Origin: JBDFMH01 sp047238125
Lineage (GTDB): Bacteria; Pseudomonadota; Alphaproteobacteria; Sphingomonadales; Sphingomonadaceae
NCBI RefSeq assembly: GCF_047238125.1
Contig: NZ_JBDFMH010000001.1
Coordinates: 2,232,001 to 2,296,000 of the forward strand
DNA length: 64,000 nucleotides
Reading direction: 5' to 3'
Shown here in pieces: positions 1 to 7,713 of this stretch. The position numbers and the translations under genes were made by a program. Below the pieces are notes generated by a model that searched no databases, was not told the DNA's origin, and worked only from the letters and a program-made list of their open reading frames with translations. Position 1 is the first letter of the stretch. Every line of letters starts with the position of its first letter.

Positions 1-429
1 GAAGCGCGCGAGTCCTTCCTTGCCAGTGCCAGTCTCGCCCAGGATCAACGCGGTCGCATCGGACGCAGCGATCCGCTCCGCCAGCCGCAGGAAGGTGGCG
101 CTCTCGGGCTCGCCGCAGGCCGGGCGATGCCGAGGGCGAACGAGCTCGGCAGCCAGGGCATGCGCGAACGGCATGTCGGCGAAATCGTAGCGCAGCAGAG
201 CTGGCCGGCCCGGGCGCCCGGCCGTCAGGCTGGCGGCACCGTCGGCGCGTTCGACCAGGATGTCGCCGTGCTGGGCGAGTCCGGCTTCGGCGATGTCGAG
301 CAGACGGCGGCTGTCGCGGCCGGAAACTCCCGTCGGGTCGATCCGGCCGGCGGGCAGTCCGGCCCCGGCCAGCCAGGCGCACAGCGTGGGATGCGCGACG
401 GCGGCAGCTTCGCTCAGGCCAACGAACAT
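1..429 (-). CDS. Sigma-54-dependent transcriptional regulator, N-terminal part (cut by window edge)
   Basis: Reads leftward from an ATG at 427-429 and runs off the window start after 143 codons. The first ~110 residues show no receiver-type phosphoacceptor pattern that I recognise. They are followed by a Walker A motif, GETGTGKE, near residue 132, which opens the AAA+ domain of sigma-54 enhancer-binding proteins. These proteins bind upstream sites and use ATP to open promoters held by RpoN. Its position next to the flagellin gene, with sigma-54 promoters ahead of flgA and flgB in the same cluster, suggests it is the flagellar activator (FlbD/FleQ/FlgR-like), which is an inference. The GAFTGA motif and the DNA-binding domain lie outside the window. 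Confidence 0.85.
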   Translation of the reverse strand, partial: MFVGLSEAAAVAHPTLCAWLAGAGLPAGRIDPTGVSGRDSRRLLDIAEAGLAQHGDILVERADGAASLTAGRPGRPALLRYDFADMPFAHALAAELVRPRHRPACGEPESATFLRLAERIAASDATALILGETGTGKEGLARF

Positions 430-564
430 TCCCGAATTCCCCTGACTGATCTTCCGCGGGATACGCGCGCTTGCGCCCGTGTTCCGTTGAATCCGATTTA
501 CGGCTGAATTGGTTAACGGCCTGTAAAGCGAACCTGCCCGCCGGCCGGGGTCGACATTCCGGGC

Positions 565-591
565 TTAAGCGCCGCGCCGACCGGTCGTTAC
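565..591 (+). promoter_or_regulatory. Candidate FliA (sigma-28) promoter of flagellin gene
   Basis: TTAA at 565-568, 15 bases, then GTCGTTAC at 584-591. This resembles the two clearer FliA-type sites in the window (ahead of motA and of flgM) in both spacing and -10 sequence. It would give a 5' leader of about 60 bases before the flagellin ATG at 659. An alternative is TAAA at 524-527, whose -10 partner is poorer. Confidence 0.45.
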
Positions 592-658
592 CCGGTTCGT
601 GGCTGCCGGCTCCTTCTCGCCGGGCCGGCCAGCAAACTGAGCGGGAAAGGAATTTTCG

Positions 659-1486
659 ATGACCGTGATCAACTCCAATTCGTCGGCGCTGCGCGCCCAG
701 AACGCTTCGCGCATGGCCGACATGGGCCTGGCAACCGCGATGGAGCGCCTGTCGACCGGCAAGCGCATCAATTCCGCGAAGGACGACGCCGCCGGCCTCG
801 CCATCGCCTCGTCGATGACCTCGCAGATCCGCGGCATGAACCAGGGCATCCGCAACGCCAATGACGGCATCTCGATGGCGCAGACCGCCGAAGGCGCGCT
901 GTCGGAAGTCAACAACATGTTCCAGCGCGTCCGCGAACTGTCGGTTCAGGCCGCCAGCGGCACCTATGGCACCGACGACATGGTCAACATCCAGGCCGAA
1001 ATCACCGAGCTGACCAGCCAGGTGACCGACGTGCTGACCAACACCAAGTTCAACAACGTCGCGCTGTTCGATGCGTCGGCCGGCACCGCCGGTGTCGTCA
1101 CCATCCAGGTCGGCGCTTCGATCGACGACACGGTCGATCTCGATCTGGGTGACGTGCTCGGCGATGCCGATATCACCGCCGCCATCGCCATCGACGTGAC
1201 CACCGACTCGAGCAACGCCAACCTGACGCTGGTCGATGATGCGCTGAAGGCGCTGAACACGCAGCGCGCCAGCCTCGGTGCCGCGCAGAGCCGCCTGGAA
1301 TCGGCCGTCAACGTGCAGACCTCGAACGCGACCAGCCTGAGCGATGCGCGCAGCCGCATCGAGGACACCGACTTCTCGGCCGAGACCACTGCGCTCGCCA
1401 AGTCGCAGATCCTGAGCCAGGCTTCGACCGCGATGCTGGCCCAGGCCAACCAGAGCCAGCAGGGCGTGCTGAGCCTGCTGCGCTAA
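659..1486 (+). CDS. fliC: Flagellin
   Basis: 275 residues, the filament subunit exported by the flagellar type III apparatus. The conserved N-terminal D0/D1 helices (starting TVINSNSSALRAQNA, with LSTGKRINSAKDDAAG near residue 41) and the C-terminal D1/D0 helices (LAKSQILSQASTAMLAQAN) are both intact. The central variable region (about residues 140-195) is short and Asp/Thr-rich, so the filament surface domain is minimal, as in many alphaproteobacteria. The start is supported by GGGAAAGG ten or so bases upstream. It is monocistronic, with a candidate FliA promoter before it and a hairpin terminator after it. It is the only flagellin in the window; paralogs elsewhere cannot be excluded. Confidence 0.97.
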   Translation: MTVINSNSSALRAQNASRMADMGLATAMERLSTGKRINSAKDDAAGLAIASSMTSQIRGMNQGIRNANDGISMAQTAEGALSEVNNMFQRVRELSVQAASGTYGTDDMVNIQAEITELTSQVTDVLTNTKFNNVALFDASAGTAGVVTIQVGASIDDTVDLDLGDVLGDADITAAIAIDVTTDSSNANLTLVDDALKALNTQRASLGAAQSRLESAVNVQTSNATSLSDARSRIEDTDFSAETTALAKSQILSQASTAMLAQANQSQQGVLSLLR

Positions 1487-1519
1487 GCGCCACTTCAGTA
1501 AGAGTAGCGTATTCGACAG

Positions 1520-1551
1520 CCCCCGGCGCGGCCTTCCGCGTCGGGGGTTTT
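1520..1551 (+). terminator. Rho-independent terminator after flagellin
   Basis: GC-rich hairpin with arms CCCCCG.CGCGG and CCGCG.CGGGGG around a CCTT loop (1520-1547), followed by TTTT. It lies 34 bases after the flagellin stop codon, in the expected orientation. Confidence 0.8.
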
Positions 1552-1643
1552 CGCGTGCGCCGCGTGCGCGGCATCGTCCTAATCGGATCGGCTATGGTCC
1601 TGCCGCGCGGCCTGATCGACAAGGGCGGCTGAGGAGATCAGCC

Positions 1644-2414
1644 ATGCTCGCACCCATCGACGCCGGCGGCAGCACTCGCGTCGGCTATGTTCCCCCCGCC
1701 CCGCCCGCCCCCGATCCCGCACGGATCGAGCGCGACTATCAGGTCGCCGACGACAGGGTGATCGAATGGAGCCCCAGCCTGTTCGGGCTGATCCCGCTCG
1801 GCGGGCTGGGCGGCAGCCGCACCATCACCGCGACCGAGGGCCGGTTGCTTGACAACCTCACCCGCGACCGCGGTTTCCTGGGCCTGAAGGAATTCAAGGA
1901 CATTGCCGACCAGGCCTTTTCGGTATCGGAATCGCGCGTGCCGCCGCCCGGTGACATTCCCGCGCACGCGCAGCGCCAGATCGATGCGCTGCCGCCGGCC
2001 GAGCGCGATCTCGCCGCGCGCAGCTATGCCAAGAATGACGGCCACACCGATGCCTTCCGCCACGCATACTGGAACGCGCGTATGACTGCCGAGTTCGGAC
2101 CGGAATGGACGGCGCAATTCGCGACCGCGCATGAAGGGCTGCCCGGCAACGGCGCGGTCAGGGAAGCGATGGACCTTTATAACAATGAAGTCGGCCGGCA
2201 GATCGCGATCGACAATCCCGATGCCTCGCCCGACGAGCTGGCCGATCTCGTGCAGCAGGCGCTGAACGACGGCCAGCTGGTGGTGGTGGCCCCCGGCGGC
2301 CATCTCGCGCCCAGCGATCAGGTGGCGCGCGGCGATCATGGCATGGCGGATCCCCGCCCGGCCGATGGGGTGATCGGCACGCCGAAGGGCGATGCCAGCG
2401 CCAACGGATCATGA
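1644..2414 (+). CDS. DUF6973-like protein of unknown function
   Basis: 256 residues with no signal peptide or membrane segment. The core carries a dense motif, NDGHTDAFRHAYWNA (around residue 132), followed by AHEG and then DLYNNEVGR. This set (GDAFRHAYWNA...HE...NNxVGR) is what I recall of the DUF6973 family. The repeated His/Asp/Glu/Asn residues look like a metal- or nucleophile-type active site, but no activity is assigned. The N-terminal ~100 residues are Pro/Ala-rich and variable. The start is backed by GAGGAG 9 bases upstream. It overlaps the following BamE-like lipoprotein gene by 4 bases, so the two are probably translated together. It is not a known flagellar gene despite its position. 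Confidence 0.7.
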   Translation: MLAPIDAGGSTRVGYVPPAPPAPDPARIERDYQVADDRVIEWSPSLFGLIPLGGLGGSRTITATEGRLLDNLTRDRGFLGLKEFKDIADQAFSVSESRVPPPGDIPAHAQRQIDALPPAERDLAARSYAKNDGHTDAFRHAYWNARMTAEFGPEWTAQFATAHEGLPGNGAVREAMDLYNNEVGRQIAIDNPDASPDELADLVQQALNDGQLVVVAPGGHLAPSDQVARGDHGMADPRPADGVIGTPKGDASANGS

Positions 2415-2758
2415 TGGCCGGCCGCGCGACTGCGATCCTCGCGGCGCTGCTGGTCGGCCTGGCGGCATGCGGAGGAACGGGAATGGCGTTCGACAAGGCG
2501 GCCTGGGCGGCCGAGCGCGGCAATTATGACGGTGAGAACCGGCGCGGCGCGATGGTCAGCGATCTCGACGAGGCCGGCATCGTGCCCGGCGCCAGCCGCG
2601 ATCAGGTGCGCGCGCTGCTCGGCGATCCGGATTCGCACGGGCCGGAAGCTGATATCTGGTATCTCGGCCGCAGCGCCACCGGGCCGACGTTCGAGAACTA
2701 CCGGGTCGATTATGACCCGGCCGGCCGCGTCAAGGCGGCTACGGTGCGGCGGGGCTGA
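2411..2758 (+). CDS. Small BamE/SmpA-like lipoprotein
   Basis: 115 residues. A lipoprotein signal ends in the lipobox LAAC (Cys at about residue 20), so it should be anchored in an envelope membrane. The mature part contains the SmpA/OmlA-style pattern PGASRDQVRALLGDPD, a short helix-turn followed by beta strands (IWYLGR, YRVDYDPAGRV), as in BamE of the outer-membrane assembly machine. It is shorter and more divergent than true BamE and sits in a two-gene unit with the DUF6973 protein, so a dedicated partner role is more likely than the general BAM role. Its last 20 bases overlap the convergent DUF1905 gene. Confidence 0.65.
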   Translation: MMAGRATAILAALLVGLAACGGTGMAFDKAAWAAERGNYDGENRRGAMVSDLDEAGIVPGASRDQVRALLGDPDSHGPEADIWYLGRSATGPTFENYRVDYDPAGRVKAATVRRG

Positions 2759-3068
2759 ACGCCCCGCTGCCTCGGCGCGACCGCACGCGCAACGTCACTG
2801 CGACACGATCGCCGACCACGATTCCAAGCGTTCGCCGCACATGATCCTTCAACGGCAATAGGTAGCCACCATCGCGCGGGAAAAGAGATGTGGCGAAGGA
2901 CTGGCCACCCGCCTCTGCCTCGACCGGCACCGCCCCCCAGCCGTAGCTCGCCTCGCGGGCTGCATGGCGCACCTCGCCGACCAGGGCTTCGGGTATGGCG
3001 GCAAAGTGGAAGGGCGATGGCCCCCGCCATTCGATCACCACGGCATCGAAGCGGATCGCGTCGTCCAA
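2739..3068 (-). CDS. DUF1905 domain protein
   Basis: 109 residues, a single small beta-barrel-type domain. It shows the DUF1905 landmarks WRGPSPFHFAAIPEAL at the start, GWGAVPVEAEAGG in the middle and YLLPLKDHVRRTLGIVVGDRVAVTL towards the end. The family has no established biochemical role and is often fused to, or found near, YdeI-like proteins. It lies 34 bases downstream of fliA on the same strand, so it may be co-transcribed as a passenger at the end of the flgM-flgN-flhA-fliA operon. Confidence 0.8.
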   Translation of the reverse strand: MDDAIRFDAVVIEWRGPSPFHFAAIPEALVGEVRHAAREASYGWGAVPVEAEAGGQSFATSLFPRDGGYLLPLKDHVRRTLGIVVGDRVAVTLRVRSRRGSGAFSPAAP

Positions 3069-3102
3069 GTCCGGGCCCGTCGGTTGAACCCGGCTGGGCC
3101 GG

Positions 3103-3849
3103 TCAGTCGCGATCCTTCAGCATCGCACGCAGCTTGTCGAGCGCGGACTTCTTGATCTGGCAGACGCGCGCATTGGTCACGCTCAGCACCTGCCCGATCT
3201 CCTCCAGGTTCAGCTCCTCGACGAAATAGAGCTGCAGCACCATCGCCTCGCGCTCGGGCAGCGTCGCGATCGCGGCCGCGAGATTGCCCTGCAGCGCATC
3301 GCGATCCAGCCGTTCTTCGGGCGCTTCGGCCACGTCGGCGAACCACATCGACTGGTCCGAATAGACTTCGTCGAGCGATTCCTGGCGGACCGCCTCCGTC
3401 TCGTCGATCATCTGGCGGAAGACGGCGGGCGCCAGCCCCATCTCGGCGGCCAGCTCGGCTTCGCTGGCGGGCCGGCCGAGCCGCGCCTCCAGCGCCTTGC
3501 GTGCCGCCTGAATGGTGCGGCGTCGCTCCATCGCGCCGCGCGCTATCGTCGCATGGCGGCGGAGATGATCGATCATGGCGCCGCGGATCCGCATCGTGGC
3601 ATAGGTGGCAAAGGCGTGGCCGCGATCCTCGTAACTGGCCGCCGCCTGCACCAGGGCGACCATGCCGATCTGGATCAGGTCCTCGATCTCGATCGCGGAC
3701 GAGACCCGGCCGTGGACATGCCAGGCGATCTTGCGGACCAGGCCCATATGCGCTTCCGCCAGACGCGCCTGTTCGGGCTTGCGGGTGGGGGTGCGGCCAT
3801 AGGTGTCCGCGGAAACCTCGGTGAACATTGGCTGGGGTCCATCTGGCAT
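3103..3849 (-). CDS. fliA: RNA polymerase sigma-28 factor FliA
   Basis: About 248 residues, the flagellar sigma factor for late genes. Region 2 is visible as IEIEDLIQIGMVALVQAA and HAFATYATMRIRGAMIDHLRR, region 3 follows, and region 4 has the C-terminal helix-turn-helix LNLEEIGQVLSVTNARVCQIKKSAL. I prefer the ATG at 3847-3849 (TGATG overlap with the flhA stop, GGAA 8 bases upstream) over the in-frame GTG one codon earlier. It is the last flagellar gene of the flgM-flgN-flhA-fliA operon, which itself has a FliA-type promoter, so FliA probably amplifies its own synthesis while its inhibitor FlgM is made from the same transcript. Confidence 0.95.
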   Translation of the reverse strand: MPDGPQPMFTEVSADTYGRTPTRKPEQARLAEAHMGLVRKIAWHVHGRVSSAIEIEDLIQIGMVALVQAAASYEDRGHAFATYATMRIRGAMIDHLRRHATIARGAMERRRTIQAARKALEARLGRPASEAELAAEMGLAPAVFRQMIDETEAVRQESLDEVYSDQSMWFADVAEAPEERLDRDALQGNLAAAIATLPEREAMVLQLYFVEELNLEEIGQVLSVTNARVCQIKKSALDKLRAMLKDRD

Positions 3850-5957
3850 CACTGATATTCCGGTTCGCGGGCCAGCGCGGGCGATGCGGCGCCGCCGACG
3901 ACGGCGACCACCTCGACCGGCTTGCCGTCGGGGATCTCGAGGAAGGACATTACCGGCATCTCCGGCAGGTGCGGCTTCAGCAGACGGGCGAGCGCGCGGC
4001 GCGCCAGCGGCGAGGTCACCAGCGCGAAACGCCGCGCTTCGCCCATCAGCGGCTGGGCCGCGCCCGTCACGGCAGCCACGATGCGCTGCGCCAGCGCGGG
4101 CTCGAACGGGTGCTGGGCGCCCGGCCCGGTGCGGATCGCCTGCGCCAGCAGCCCTTCGAGCCCGGCGTCGAGCGTGATCACCGGCAGCGTCTCCTTCACC
4201 GGCACCAGGCCCTGCACGATGATCGCGCCGATCCGCTCGCGCACACCTTCAACCAGGCGGGCGGCATCCGGCTCCTCGCGGGCGGCATCGATGATCGCTT
4301 CCGCGATCCGGCGGAAATCCTTGAGCGACACGCGCTCTGCCAGCAGCGACCGGCACAGCGCGGCCAGCCCCGCCAGCGACAGCGGCTGCGGCACCAGGCC
4401 CGCGGCCAATTGCGGCGCGATGTCCTTGAGGGCGTCGAGCAGTTTCTGCGCTTCGTCGAGACCGAACAGGTCGTGCGCATTCTCGGTGATCAGATGGTTC
4501 AGGTGAGTGGCGACCACCGTCGCCGGATCCACCACGGTATAGCCCGCGATCACGGCTTCGGAGCGGCGATCGGCCGGAATCCACAGCGCGTCGAGCCCGA
4601 AGCTTGGATCCTTGGCGGGGCGGCCCTCGATCGGCATCAGGATTTCGCCGCTGTCCAGCGCCAGCAGATCTTCCGGCCATACCTCGTCCTCGCCGAGCAC
4701 GACGCCACCGACCGCGATCCGGTACTGGTTCGGCGCCAGGGCAAGATTGTCGCGCACGCGCACCAGCGGCACCACGAAGCCGAGTTCGCGGCTCAGCTGA
4801 CGGCGAATGCCGGTGATGCGCGCCATCAGCGGCGATCCCTTGCGCTCGTCGACCAGCCCAATCAGCGCATAGCCGAGCTCGAGGCTGATCGCGGCGCCGT
4901 CCGAAACCTCGTCCCAGCCGATCTGCGCGGGCGGCGCGGTCGCGGTCTCGATCACATCGGGCGTGTCGGCGACCACCTTGGCGGAAGCGCGCAGTCGCCA
5001 GGCGACATAGCCGGACAGCGCAGCGGCAGGCGCGATCACCAGGAAAGGCATGCCCGGCACCAGCGCCAGCACGCCCAGGATGCCGGCCACCGGCGTCCAG
5101 GCGCGCGACGAGGCGAACTGGCCGCTGATCTGGTGCGACAGGTCGAGCGGGGAGGAAACGCGGGTCACGATTGCTGCCGCCGCGATCGACAGCAGCAGCG
5201 CCGGCACCTGCGCCACCAGCGCATCGCCGATCGCCAGGATGATGTAGGTCTGCGCGGCCTCGCCGATCGACAGGTTGTGGCTAACCACGCCCAGCACCAG
5301 CCCGCCCAGGATGTTCACGATCAGGATCAGCACGCCGGCGACGGCATCACCCTTCACGAATTTCGACGCACCATCCATCGATCCGTAGAAATCGGCCTCG
5401 GTCGCCACCTCCTGCCGCCGGGCCTTCGCTTCGTCCGGGGTCAACAGGCCGGCATTCAGATCGGCGTCGATCGCCATCTGCTTGCCCGGCAGCGCATCCA
5501 GCGTGAACCGGGCCGACACTTCTGACACGCGGCCGGCACCCTTGGTGATCACGACCAGGTTGATGATCATCAGGATCGCGAACACGAACAGGCCGACCGC
5601 ATAGTCGCCGCCGATCAGGAAATTGCCGAACGCCTCGATCACATGGCCGGCGGCATCGGGCCCTTCATGGCCATCGACCAGCACGACGCGCGTGGACGCG
5701 ACATTGAGCGCCAGCCGCAGCAGCGTCGCGAACAACAGCACCGTGGGGAAGGCCGAGAAATCGAGCGGTTTGGCGGCGTTGAGTGCCACCATCAGCACCG
5801 CCAGGCTGATCATGATGTTGAAGATGAAGCCGACATCCAGCAGCGCGGACGGCACCGGGATCACCATCAGGCCGACCAGCGCGAGCGTCGCGACCGGCAG
5901 CACGGCGCCGCGCGCCGCATCCGCCCACATCGTCTTCTTCAAGGCTGTCGTCGCCAC
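3849..5957 (-). CDS. flhA: Flagellar export gate protein FlhA
   Basis: About 702 residues. The N-terminal half has repeated hydrophobic membrane segments and the FHIPEP-family signature (EVSARFTLDALPGKQMAIDAD). The C-terminal half is the soluble cytoplasmic domain that docks export chaperones. It is the core of the flagellar type III secretion gate. I place the start at a GTG (5955-5957) because GGAGA sits 9 bases before it. An in-frame GTG at 5993 would add 12 residues and has no clear ribosome site. It lies 66 bases (or 30 with the upstream start) after the FlgN-like gene and overlaps fliA. The other export genes (flhB, fliPQR) are not in this window. Confidence 0.95.
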   Translation of the reverse strand: MATTALKKTMWADAARGAVLPVATLALVGLMVIPVPSALLDVGFIFNIMISLAVLMVALNAAKPLDFSAFPTVLLFATLLRLALNVASTRVVLVDGHEGPDAAGHVIEAFGNFLIGGDYAVGLFVFAILMIINLVVITKGAGRVSEVSARFTLDALPGKQMAIDADLNAGLLTPDEAKARRQEVATEADFYGSMDGASKFVKGDAVAGVLILIVNILGGLVLGVVSHNLSIGEAAQTYIILAIGDALVAQVPALLLSIAAAAIVTRVSSPLDLSHQISGQFASSRAWTPVAGILGVLALVPGMPFLVIAPAAALSGYVAWRLRASAKVVADTPDVIETATAPPAQIGWDEVSDGAAISLELGYALIGLVDERKGSPLMARITGIRRQLSRELGFVVPLVRVRDNLALAPNQYRIAVGGVVLGEDEVWPEDLLALDSGEILMPIEGRPAKDPSFGLDALWIPADRRSEAVIAGYTVVDPATVVATHLNHLITENAHDLFGLDEAQKLLDALKDIAPQLAAGLVPQPLSLAGLAALCRSLLAERVSLKDFRRIAEAIIDAAREEPDAARLVEGVRERIGAIIVQGLVPVKETLPVITLDAGLEGLLAQAIRTGPGAQHPFEPALAQRIVAAVTGAAQPLMGEARRFALVTSPLARRALARLLKPHLPEMPVMSFLEIPDGKPVEVVAVVGGAASPALAREPEYQ

Positions 5958-6023
5958 GCTGTACCGTCTCCGAACGAGGTTCGGCTCGATCACAGCAATT
6001 AGCGTGCCAAAAACGGGAGCGGA

Positions 6024-6356
6024 TCAGCGTCCGCGATAACCCCGCGCGCCATAGGCGATCGCGGGCTGCAGCTGCGGCGCACCGCCGCGGGCGGCCAGCG
6101 CCTGATCCAGGCGGCGGCGGGCCTGGTGCGAAAGAAAGTTGATCCGCGCGGCAGCCGCCTCGGCCAGCGCCAGCGCGCGCTTCAGCGTATCGGCAAGTTC
6201 GGGGGTCTCGCGCCAGCCGCCGGCGGCGGCCACGATGCGCATGGTTTCGGCAAGGCGGTGGGAAGCGGCGTCGATCGCAGGGGCGGCATCGCCGTCCAGA
6301 GCGACGATCAACGCGGCCTCGTCTTCGATCAGGCGCTCTGCGAGCGCCCGGCTCAT
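6024..6356 (-). CDS. flgN: FlgN-like flagellar export chaperone
   Basis: 110 residues, almost entirely helical and Ala/Leu/Arg-rich, which is the general look of FlgN/FlgK-FlgL chaperones. Sequence conservation is weak in this family, so the call rests mainly on length, predicted helicity and position directly after flgM, which is the usual flgM-flgN order. The ATG at 6354-6356 overlaps the flgM stop by 4 bases (ATGA), indicating coupled translation. FlgN would keep hook-filament junction proteins FlgK and FlgL (encoded at 15.0-17.2 kb) soluble before export. Confidence 0.6.
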   Translation of the reverse strand: MSRALAERLIEDEAALIVALDGDAAPAIDAASHRLAETMRIVAAAGGWRETPELADTLKRALALAEAAAARINFLSHQARRRLDQALAARGGAPQLQPAIAYGARGYRGR

Positions 6357-6634
6357 GCCTTGGGCCCGGGCGGCAGATCTGCGGCGATCATCGCCTTGGC
6401 GATCGCGCCGGGCTCGGCCTTGTAGCTGCCGTTGGCGATCGCATCCTTCAGCCCTTCGATCCGGGCATGATCCACGATCGGTCCCCATGCGGCGAGATCC
6501 GCCGCCGGGTTCGGCACCTTGCCGGCCGCCGCCGCCTGCGAAATGGCACCTGTGCGGCTGACCGGAGAGGTCCCGCGCACTGCCATCCGCGCGTCGATCG
6601 CGCTCGTTGCTACCGGTTTCAGACCATCAACCAT
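6353..6634 (-). CDS. flgM: Anti-sigma-28 factor FlgM
   Basis: 93 residues. FlgM binds FliA and holds it inactive until the hook is finished, when FlgM is exported. The C-terminal half carries the FlgM-type helices (ARIEGLKDAIANGSYKAEPGAIAKAMI, shown here across positions ~53-80), preceded by a disordered Ala/Ser/Thr-rich N-terminus. The ATG at 6632-6634 is chosen over an in-frame TTG further upstream because GAGGGA lies about 8 bases before it. It is the first gene of the leftward operon and has a FliA-type promoter directly ahead, which is the classic feedback arrangement. Confidence 0.88.
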   Translation of the reverse strand: MVDGLKPVATSAIDARMAVRGTSPVSRTGAISQAAAAGKVPNPAADLAAWGPIVDHARIEGLKDAIANGSYKAEPGAIAKAMIAADLPPGPKA

Positions 6635-6685
6635 GGCCAAGTCCCTCACGCTATCGGATGCCAACCCTTTGGCATGTCACACCCG

Positions 6686-6712
6686 ATAACGGCAAAGCGC
6701 GCAATCAATTAA
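6686..6712 (-). promoter_or_regulatory. FliA (sigma-28) promoter of flgM-flgN-flhA-fliA
   Basis: On the minus strand: TTAA (6709-6712), exactly 15 bases, then GCCGTTAT (6686-6693). The -10 matches the enteric consensus GCCGATAA in 6 of 8 positions and the motA site of this window in 7 of 8. The -35 overlaps the flgA stop codon region. The predicted start lies about 40 bases before the flgM ATG. Confidence 0.7.
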
Positions 6713-7202
6713 GCGCTGCGACGCGCACTTCGCCGGGGCCAACCACCTCGGCCAGGATGATCGGGGTTTTTCCGTCTGTTTTCACACGGATACGCTCTCC
6801 GGGGGCGCCATCGGCCTGGGCCGTGCCCTGGGTGCTGACCGAAAATCCGCGCGCGCGCGCCGTGATCTCGACCTGCTCGCCGCGCCGCACGACCGGCACC
6901 TGCCGGACGATTTCTGCCGGGGCGGCAACTTCCTGCCGGACCAGCGGCACGCGGATCCGCCAGCCGATCGCCGCGCACCGCACTGCCACTGCGCCCATTG
7001 CCGGCGGCTCGACGCTCAGCGGCTGCGGACAGGCGGCAAGTTTCAGCCGGCGGTCGATCGGTGCTGCCGGGCCGCCGGGTTCGCCGATGCCTGCGCCCAG
7101 CGCCGCCGTCACCTGCACCTCGATCGCATCGAGATCTTGGAACGGCGTGGCCGCGGCCGGAACGGCGGCAAGCAGCAGGGCGGGGGCCGAAAGGCGGATC
7201 AT
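6705..7202 (-). CDS. flgA: Flagellar P-ring assembly chaperone FlgA
   Basis: 165 residues from the ATG at 7200-7202, chosen because GGAGA lies 8 bases upstream. A Sec signal peptide (IRLSAPALLLAAVPAAA) directs it to the periplasm, where FlgA helps FlgI polymerise into the P ring. The body contains the SAF/ChapFlgA-type C-terminal region (VVRRGEQVEITARARGFSVS, then GERIRVKT) and ends in a typical VVGPGEVRVAAL tail. It has its own sigma-54 promoter rather than being part of the flgB operon. The CAPQP-like stretch LKLAACPQPL with two cysteines in the N-terminal domain is usual for the family. Confidence 0.93.
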   Translation of the reverse strand: MIRLSAPALLLAAVPAAATPFQDLDAIEVQVTAALGAGIGEPGGPAAPIDRRLKLAACPQPLSVEPPAMGAVAVRCAAIGWRIRVPLVRQEVAAPAEIVRQVPVVRRGEQVEITARARGFSVSTQGTAQADGAPGERIRVKTDGKTPIILAEVVGPGEVRVAALN

Positions 7203-7235
7203 CACATGTCTCCGAATGACTGTCGCACCGCACAC

Positions 7236-7251
7236 AGCAAGAAGCGGGCCA
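7236..7251 (-). promoter_or_regulatory. Sigma-54 promoter of flgA
   Basis: Minus strand reads TGGCCC, 5 bases, TTGCT, a good match to the -24/-12 consensus (TGGCAC, N5, TTGCW). The -12 element lies 33 bases before the flgA start codon, which is a plausible leader length. An activator-site half (TGCCGG) occurs just upstream. Confidence 0.7.
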
Positions 7252-7263
7252 TCCGCCTGCCGG

Positions 7264-7713
7264 TCAGCGGATCGTCATCAGGTCGATCGTCTGGGGATCG
7301 GTGCCGGGCGCCAGGATGATGCCGATCCGGTCTTCCGACAGGCCACCGCTGCGCAACGCGCGCGCGACGGCGCCGGTGCGGGCGGCGGCCAGTTCCCAGC
7401 CGTCCAGCCGCGCCGATCCGGGTGTCGTGCCCCGGCTGACGAGGCTGACCCGGCCCTTGCCCGCCCGCTTGCCGGCCGCTGCCAGCACCGCGCGCGCCTT
7501 GGGCCGCAGCACCGCCTCCCCCGGTTCGAACAGTTGCGCCGCCGCGAAACTTTGCGACGCGCCTTCGGCTTCCTCCCCGAACGAATCGCGCAGGCTTGCG
7601 CTGACCCGCGCGGGATCGGCGCCGGTGGCATAGAGCGTCACGAAGAAGCCGAGGAGGACGAGGCAGAGATCGGCGAAGCTTAGGATCCAGCGCGGCGTCG
7701 CGTGGCCGGTCAT
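7264..7713 (-). CDS. Compact MotB-like stator protein
   Basis: 149 residues, less than half the size of the second MotB in this window. One N-terminal membrane segment (SFADLCLVLLGFFVTLYA) carries the Asp (residue 15) expected for proton binding in MotB-type stators. The remainder is a shortened OmpA/MotB-like peptidoglycan-binding domain with the pattern LDGWELAAARTGAVARAL, equivalent to NNWxLSxxRA in MotB. It overlaps the MotA-like gene by 4 bases. It may be an accessory stator, or an ion-channel unit with another role. The ATG at 7711-7713 is set by that overlap. Confidence 0.72.
   Translation of the reverse strand: MTGHATPRWILSFADLCLVLLGFFVTLYATGADPARVSASLRDSFGEEAEGASQSFAAAQLFEPGEAVLRPKARAVLAAAGKRAGKGRVSLVSRGTTPGSARLDGWELAAARTGAVARALRSGGLSEDRIGIILAPGTDPQTIDLMTIR

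Noticed and set aside
524..551. TAAAG...GCCGGGGT as flagellin promoter
   Set aside because: Good -35 but 16-base spacing and a -10 lacking the GTTA core; the site at 565-591 fits the other two FliA promoters better.
3828..5525. 565-codon plus-strand open frame opposite flhA
   Set aside because: Arg/Gln/His-rich composition typical of antisense frames in GC-rich DNA; flhA on the other strand is fully conserved.
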